Below, one piece after another: positions 60,181 through 64,000 of a DNA stretch of 64,000 nucleotides; position 1 is the stretch's first letter; every line of letters begins with the position of its first letter. The stretch is taken from positions 248,001 to 312,000 of the forward strand of contig NZ_CP065800.1 of assembly GCF_023206215.1 (NCBI RefSeq), in the 5' to 3' direction. This DNA is from Butyrivibrio fibrisolvens (lineage in GTDB: Bacteria; Bacillota; Clostridia; Lachnospirales; Lachnospiraceae). The translations under genes were made by a program, and so were the position numbers. The notes under the pieces are model-generated. The model had not been told where the DNA came from and ran no database searches. It saw only the letters and a program-made list of their open reading frames with translations.

Positions 60181-60894
60181 TTACTGATAATCTCCGTAGT
60201 TGCCATAGTATTTGCCATAATACTTACCATAGTATTTGCCATAATACTTACCATAAAATTTATTTCCATCCATGGAAACCATGTTCATGACTGCACCCAG
60301 TACGTGGCATCCTGCCTTGCGTAACTGGTTTTGAACATTTTGAACGAATCTATAGCTTATCCTGCCGCTGGCTATAACGAGAACTGTACCGTCGCACTGT
60401 TTGCCGACGATAGCGGCATCTATAACTGATCCAAGAGGTGGTGTGTCGATAATGATGATATCGAATACATCATGAGCCTCTTTTAACAGCTGCCCGAACA
60501 CTTCACCTCCAAGTAACTCTGATGGCATCGGTGTGTTCGGCCCCGAGAATATCATGTAGAATCCGGGCTCATCTGTCTGGCACAGACAATCATCGATCTT
60601 GCAGTGTCCTACGAGGAAATTGGTAAGACCATATCTGATCTTGCCGTTTTTAAAATGCTCTCTCATAACAGATTTTCTGAGATCCGCATCTATCAGAAGT
60701 ACTTTTTTATCAGCCTGAGCAAAGGTTCTTGCAAGCTCGAATGCAACTTCTGATTTACCCTCATTAGGTGTGCTTGATGTAATTGCTATTGTACGTATGT
60801 CCCTGCCACTGAACTCGATGTTACTTCGAAGCGTCTTATACGCTTCTCTGGTCCTGAATTCAAGTTCATTATCCCTTATCATTACTCTCTGCAT
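60181..60894 (-). CDS. CpsD-type bacterial tyrosine kinase
   Basis: A 237-residue BY-kinase. Walker A ITSSTPNEGKSEVAFELA (about 40-57), A-prime VLLIDADLRKS, Walker B IIIIDTPPLGSV. The C-terminal tail is unusually regular: four GKYY units and further Tyr (YGKYYGKYYGKYY...YGDYQ), giving over a dozen Tyr for autophosphorylation. It works with the Wzz-like activator encoded next to it and the CpsB phosphatase to control polymer length. ATG at 60894 behind AGGGGAG; the longer frame from 60945 has no site. Confidence 0.94.
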   Translation of the reverse strand: MQRVMIRDNELEFRTREAYKTLRSNIEFSGRDIRTIAITSSTPNEGKSEVAFELARTFAQADKKVLLIDADLRKSVMREHFKNGKIRYGLTNFLVGHCKIDDCLCQTDEPGFYMIFSGPNTPMPSELLGGEVFGQLLKEAHDVFDIIIIDTPPLGSVIDAAIVGKQCDGTVLVIASGRISYRFVQNVQNQLRKAGCHVLGAVMNMVSMDGNKFYGKYYGKYYGKYYGKYYGNYGDYQ

Positions 60895-61013
60895 GTATTC
60901 TCCCCTATATAGGACTATGTCATAGATAATCAAAGTCCTACGCACTAAAGATATCGGCTACAATCAACTTATTATTTACATTTTTTGAGAAAAATCTTTT
61001 ATAGATATAACTC

Positions 61014-61865
61014 TTATGAGCCTGTATTCGATTCAGAATCGTCCATATCACTTACGCCAATATGACTGATCTCCCGTGATTCTCTATGCTTTCTTGATTT
61101 CTTACTATTTTTACTGTTCTGGGAACCTATATCCTGAGTAACATTTTCATCAAACGGGATGATACCAAGAGCACTGATGCCAAGATATCTCTCAACATCT
61201 TCAGAGGTCTTGACTGTATCATCTACAAGAAAATGTATGATAAGAAGAGCTGCAACAAGAACTGTTCCAAGTACGAATCCTCCAAGTGTCCATAGAAGAC
61301 AACTTGGAGCTGATTTTTCGGTCGGAAGATTTGCAACTTCTACAACGTTAACGGCATCAATGTCCATAACATTTTCAATATGCTGGGCACTGACTTCTCT
61401 TATGTAATTGGCCATGGTCTGGGCTGTATATGGATCAGTATCTGTTACTGTAATAGCTACGATACGCGTATCCAAAGGAGTATTAACAGATACTTTTTTT
61501 AGAAAATCATCATAATCATATCTGTCACCTATACCAAGAGTATCAATGACAGATTCAAGAACGTAGCGGCTCTTAATAAGCTCCGCATAGTCTTTGGTCA
61601 GCTGGGAACCAACCTGAAGATCTGTATAGATATTGCTGGAGTCAGCGCTATCTTTATCAAGAACAAAAATTTTTGTAGTCGATCTGAATTCTTCGGGTAG
61701 TACGAATTTACTGAAGGCAAATCCTGCAACAGCGCATCCTATCGAGACGATCGCAATAAGCCACAGGCGATGAACAAGCACACCTATGATCTCACCAATG
61801 TCAATCTCTATTGCGGTCTTGCCGTTTTGAGCATTCTGGCTTACATTAACATCAGTCTGTTCCAT
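61014..61865 (-). CDS. Wzz/CpsC-type chain length determinant and kinase activator
   Basis: A 283-residue protein with two membrane helices (VHRLWLIAIVSIGCAVAGFAFSKFVLP, about 27-53, and LWTLGGFVLGTVLVAALLIIHFLV, about 180-203). The Wzz domain lies between them: STTKIFVLDK, AELIKSRYVLESVIDTLG. The cytoplasmic tail with ISALGIIPFDE is typical of activators of separate BY-kinases. It controls chain length and switches on the kinase. ATG at 61865 behind TTGGAGG. Confidence 0.93.
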   Translation of the reverse strand: MEQTDVNVSQNAQNGKTAIEIDIGEIIGVLVHRLWLIAIVSIGCAVAGFAFSKFVLPEEFRSTTKIFVLDKDSADSSNIYTDLQVGSQLTKDYAELIKSRYVLESVIDTLGIGDRYDYDDFLKKVSVNTPLDTRIVAITVTDTDPYTAQTMANYIREVSAQHIENVMDIDAVNVVEVANLPTEKSAPSCLLWTLGGFVLGTVLVAALLIIHFLVDDTVKTSEDVERYLGISALGIIPFDENVTQDIGSQNSKNSKKSRKHRESREISHIGVSDMDDSESNTGS

Positions 61866-61897
61866 ACGTACCTCCAAACTCTTTTAACGTAAAAGGT

Positions 61898-62614
61898 TCA
61901 TAGCGTTCTCATATAGAATTTCTCTGGCGTAATCTTCTCCGTATTTTTTCTTATATAGTTAGCACAATCAAGCATATCAGGAATACGACTGCCCGTATCT
62001 CTGTGTGCATCCGTACCTACAAAACTGATTTTTTCCTGGGATAGAAGCTTTCTTACAAATCGGCCCACGGGGTTAAACATTCCCATCATAACGCTGTCGG
62101 AATTGATCTGAAGTCGCACTCCTCCATCTATTATTTCGTCAATTCTTGATTTATCTTTATAGAAACATTCATATCTTTCGCAATGGGCCAGTATAGGATC
62201 CCATCCCTCATAGGCCAGGCGCCTTAATCCCTCAGAAATATAGCTGTACTCATCCGAAGGATTAAATTCAACAAGTATATCTGACGATTCTCCCATGGGA
62301 AGGGCATTTCCTTCTTCAAGCCTTTGGGGAAGTGTTTCGTCGTAGTATAGTTCATTGCCTGGATATATCTTTATGTCGATACCTGCTTTATCAGCTTCTT
62401 CCTGAAGCTGCATGACCCTTTTATGGATGCCTTTGGGAGATACGGACTTAACATAGATCTTGTTATGAGGCGTAGCGATAATTGTCCGTATATTATTTTC
62501 ATAGGCAATCCTAAGCATGTTAAGTGACATCTCCATACTTTTGGAGCCGTCATCAACAGCAGGGATCACATGGCAATGCATATCCACAAAACCATACTTG
62601 AAATTTTTACTCAT
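61898..62614 (-). CDS. CpsB/CapC-type tyrosine-protein phosphatase (PHP fold)
   Basis: A 238-residue PHP-family phosphatase. Metal blocks: FVDMHCHVIPAVDDGSKSMEMSL (residues 9-31), TIIATPHNKIY, GNELYYDE, ILAHCERYECF and FVGTDAHRDTGSRIP. It removes phosphate from the BY-kinase tyrosines, the third part of the Wzz-kinase-phosphatase control loop. It overlaps the upstream glycosyltransferase by 4 bp. Confidence 0.94.
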   Translation of the reverse strand: MSKNFKYGFVDMHCHVIPAVDDGSKSMEMSLNMLRIAYENNIRTIIATPHNKIYVKSVSPKGIHKRVMQLQEEADKAGIDIKIYPGNELYYDETLPQRLEEGNALPMGESSDILVEFNPSDEYSYISEGLRRLAYEGWDPILAHCERYECFYKDKSRIDEIIDGGVRLQINSDSVMMGMFNPVGRFVRKLLSQEKISFVGTDAHRDTGSRIPDMLDCANYIRKNTEKITPEKFYMRTL

Positions 62615-64000
62615 GTTGTTCTCTCTTCTTGCTTATTTTCTTTAGGGACACCTATATTCTGGTACAATCTTGTCATGAAAGCTACTTCCTGCTCAATGTT
62701 AAGTCCTGCATTTTTAAATATTCTCTCAACCATCTGAGGCGATGCACTTCTGTTAAGGAGATAGCTTCTTTGATCGAACTGCATCTGTGTTTCCTTATCA
62801 TCCTTGCCTGAAAGAAGGCGATGAAGATTCATAAGTGTATCATAGTCATAATATTCATCTGCGCCCGATCTTGCAGGTGCTATGACACCCATTTTGTTCA
62901 TCTCATCAAGGATGTGGTATGCCCAGGCCTCTGGTGGATTCTCCAGTGAAAAATAGTTTATGAGTCCTGTCAGATTTATATCTTTTGAAATAGTATCAGA
63001 CGCCATGCATGGAAGTCCAGATACTTGCGCTTCCATAAGGGCTGCCGGAGCTCCATTTACATTTGCAGGATATATAAAATAGTCCATAATTTGATAAAAA
63101 TCGTATACATTGCCCCAGGTGCCAAGGAAGAGTATATTGCCTATTATTCCAAGCTGCGCCGCTATCTGTGCGCAGTCCATAAGTTCTTCTCCATCGCCTA
63201 TAAGAAGAAGCTTCATAGGAAGGCCTTTAAGGCTGTCAAATTCCCCAGTAGGGTCTTCTGCCAATATTTTCTGCATCCAGGCAAAGACATGAAAAAGAAA
63301 TTCATGATTCTGATTTTTATGAAACTGTGCCACGCATCCAAAAACATAGGTATTCGCAAGGCCTAGTTTTTCGCGGAAGGCATCACGTATTTTGCCATTA
63401 TACAAAAAGCTTTGTATATTGATTCCATCCTGTATTACATGTATTCTTCCTGCATCTACTGCAATATCTCCAAAGATGGCTCTTGCAGCTCCCATACTTG
63501 ATGCAAAGCAGATGTCCGCGCAGTCTTCTTTTAGTATAGGTGATGTGAAGTTAGCTTTTCTTATCTTCTGAACGAGTCCTGCATCAATTACGCTTCCTAC
63601 ATGCATGATTGTTATCGCGCCGTGTCTTTTGGCAAGGGGAAGATATATTGACGCAGCAGAATACATATGCCCTTCCACGATCTTCCATTCACCTTCGTGC
63701 TGGGCAAAAAAGCTGTTCACAAGCTCTGTATATCCAAAAAGGTTATTGCTGTTATATGTCGGTATGGCATAAACGTGGCCACCGAGCCTTGTTATCTCTG
63801 CATCAAAGAATCCTGCTCTTCTATGGCGAAGCAGCTCATCAGATGATGGGAATTCTTTACCTGTCGGGGTTGGATCTCTTGGAATCAAAAAATCGAACTG
63901 AATCTGGCTTCTGTCAAAATTTCTGTACAGATTCATGATGTGTGCCTGCATTCCGCTCAGATCGATGGAATTAAGTACATGAAGTATTCTGATCTTTGCT
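62611..64000 (-). CDS. Glycosyltransferase family 4 (partial, 5' end outside the window)
   Basis: More than 460 codons visible; the frame is still open at the right edge and reads KIRILHVLNSIDLSGMQAHIMNLYRNFD, so the true start lies just outside. The acceptor half has the long early loop FLIPRDPTPTG. The donor half has VFGCVAQFHKNQNHEFLFHVFAWM and FIYPANVNGAPAALMEAQVSGLPCMASD (E-x-Q-V-x-G like E-x7-E region). A C-terminal helix bundle follows. It starts the visible part of the exopolysaccharide operon, with a 4-bp overlap into cpsB. Confidence 0.9.
   Translation of the reverse strand, partial: AKIRILHVLNSIDLSGMQAHIMNLYRNFDRSQIQFDFLIPRDPTPTGKEFPSSDELLRHRRAGFFDAEITRLGGHVYAIPTYNSNNLFGYTELVNSFFAQHEGEWKIVEGHMYSAASIYLPLAKRHGAITIMHVGSVIDAGLVQKIRKANFTSPILKEDCADICFASSMGAARAIFGDIAVDAGRIHVIQDGINIQSFLYNGKIRDAFREKLGLANTYVFGCVAQFHKNQNHEFLFHVFAWMQKILAEDPTGEFDSLKGLPMKLLLIGDGEELMDCAQIAAQLGIIGNILFLGTWGNVYDFYQIMDYFIYPANVNGAPAALMEAQVSGLPCMASDTISKDINLTGLINYFSLENPPEAWAYHILDEMNKMGVIAPARSGADEYYDYDTLMNLHRLLSGKDDKETQMQFDQRSYLLNRSASPQMVERIFKNAGLNIEQEVAFMTRLYQNIGVPKENKQEERTT

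Overview
The window looks like part of a chromosome of a Gram-positive anaerobe of the Lachnospiraceae, most like Butyrivibrio or Pseudobutyrivibrio. This is inferred from moderate GC, strong GGAGG-type ribosome binding sites, Gram-positive lipoprotein and sortase-type proteins, a cobalamin riboswitch, LIV and polar amino-acid ABC systems, uronate and pectin genes, and a Wzx/EpsG-type exopolysaccharide locus. No rRNA, tRNA or CRISPR array was seen.

Layout. (1) 1-3179 (minus): a moxR / DUF58 / membrane-protein operon running off the left edge. (2) 3289-6898 (minus): a corrinoid ABC transporter (btuF-btuC-btuD) behind a sigma-A-like promoter and a recognisable cobalamin riboswitch. (3) 6932-7215: a ~280-bp giant hairpin. 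(4) 7353-11296: pectinesterase, a LacI-type regulator and uronate isomerase, with two LacI-like operators. (5) 11450-13715: ACT protein, secreted orphan and cytidylate-kinase-like protein. (6) 13780-18854 (minus): a complete branched-chain amino-acid ABC transporter. (7) 18870-23089 (minus): murF, ddl and a C69 dipeptidase. (8) 23785-24717: a histone-H1-like Lys/Ala tail fused to an XRE helix-turn-helix. (9) 24916-33115 (minus): thymidine kinase, two SGNH hydrolases, an MBOAT O-acyltransferase, a PHP enzyme, a sugar-nucleotide epimerase, an IspD/TarI-like cytidylyltransferase and VanZ, probably envelope or glycan modification. (10) 33147-33433: a second giant hairpin of the same architecture as the first. 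(11) 33538-37809 (minus): a nucleoside hydrolase and a polar amino-acid ABC operon. (12) 37838-45625: an accessory stretch with a DUF3990/HTH toxin-antitoxin-like pair, an AlbA_2 (Schlafen-like) ATPase, an orphan membrane protein surrounded by palindromes and direct repeats, a DUF2442 DNA-binding protein, a broken Fic gene, an IS66 remnant, and a LexA-box-controlled pair of tiny overlapping ORFs. (13) 45626-64000 (minus): an exopolysaccharide locus, from a partial glycosyltransferase through CpsB phosphatase, Wzz, BY-kinase, a catalytically dead sortase-like lipoprotein, a Gly-rich secreted protein, an LCP ligase, the priming sugar transferase, glycosyltransferases, two radical SAM enzymes, a frameshifted EpsG polymerase, an SGNH hydrolase, pyruvyl transferase, flippase and acyltransferase.

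The most unusual signals are not ordinary genes. The two giant hairpins share a conserved tip and a conserved internal mismatch, but have locus-specific arms that still pair almost perfectly. A repeated 5' leader next to start codons can form two hairpins or a pseudoknot. A 20-bp palindrome appears three times around one orphan gene. The sortase-fold lipoprotein has lost both its catalytic His and Cys. A possible SOS-controlled small membrane peptide sits behind a tiny overlapping upstream ORF.
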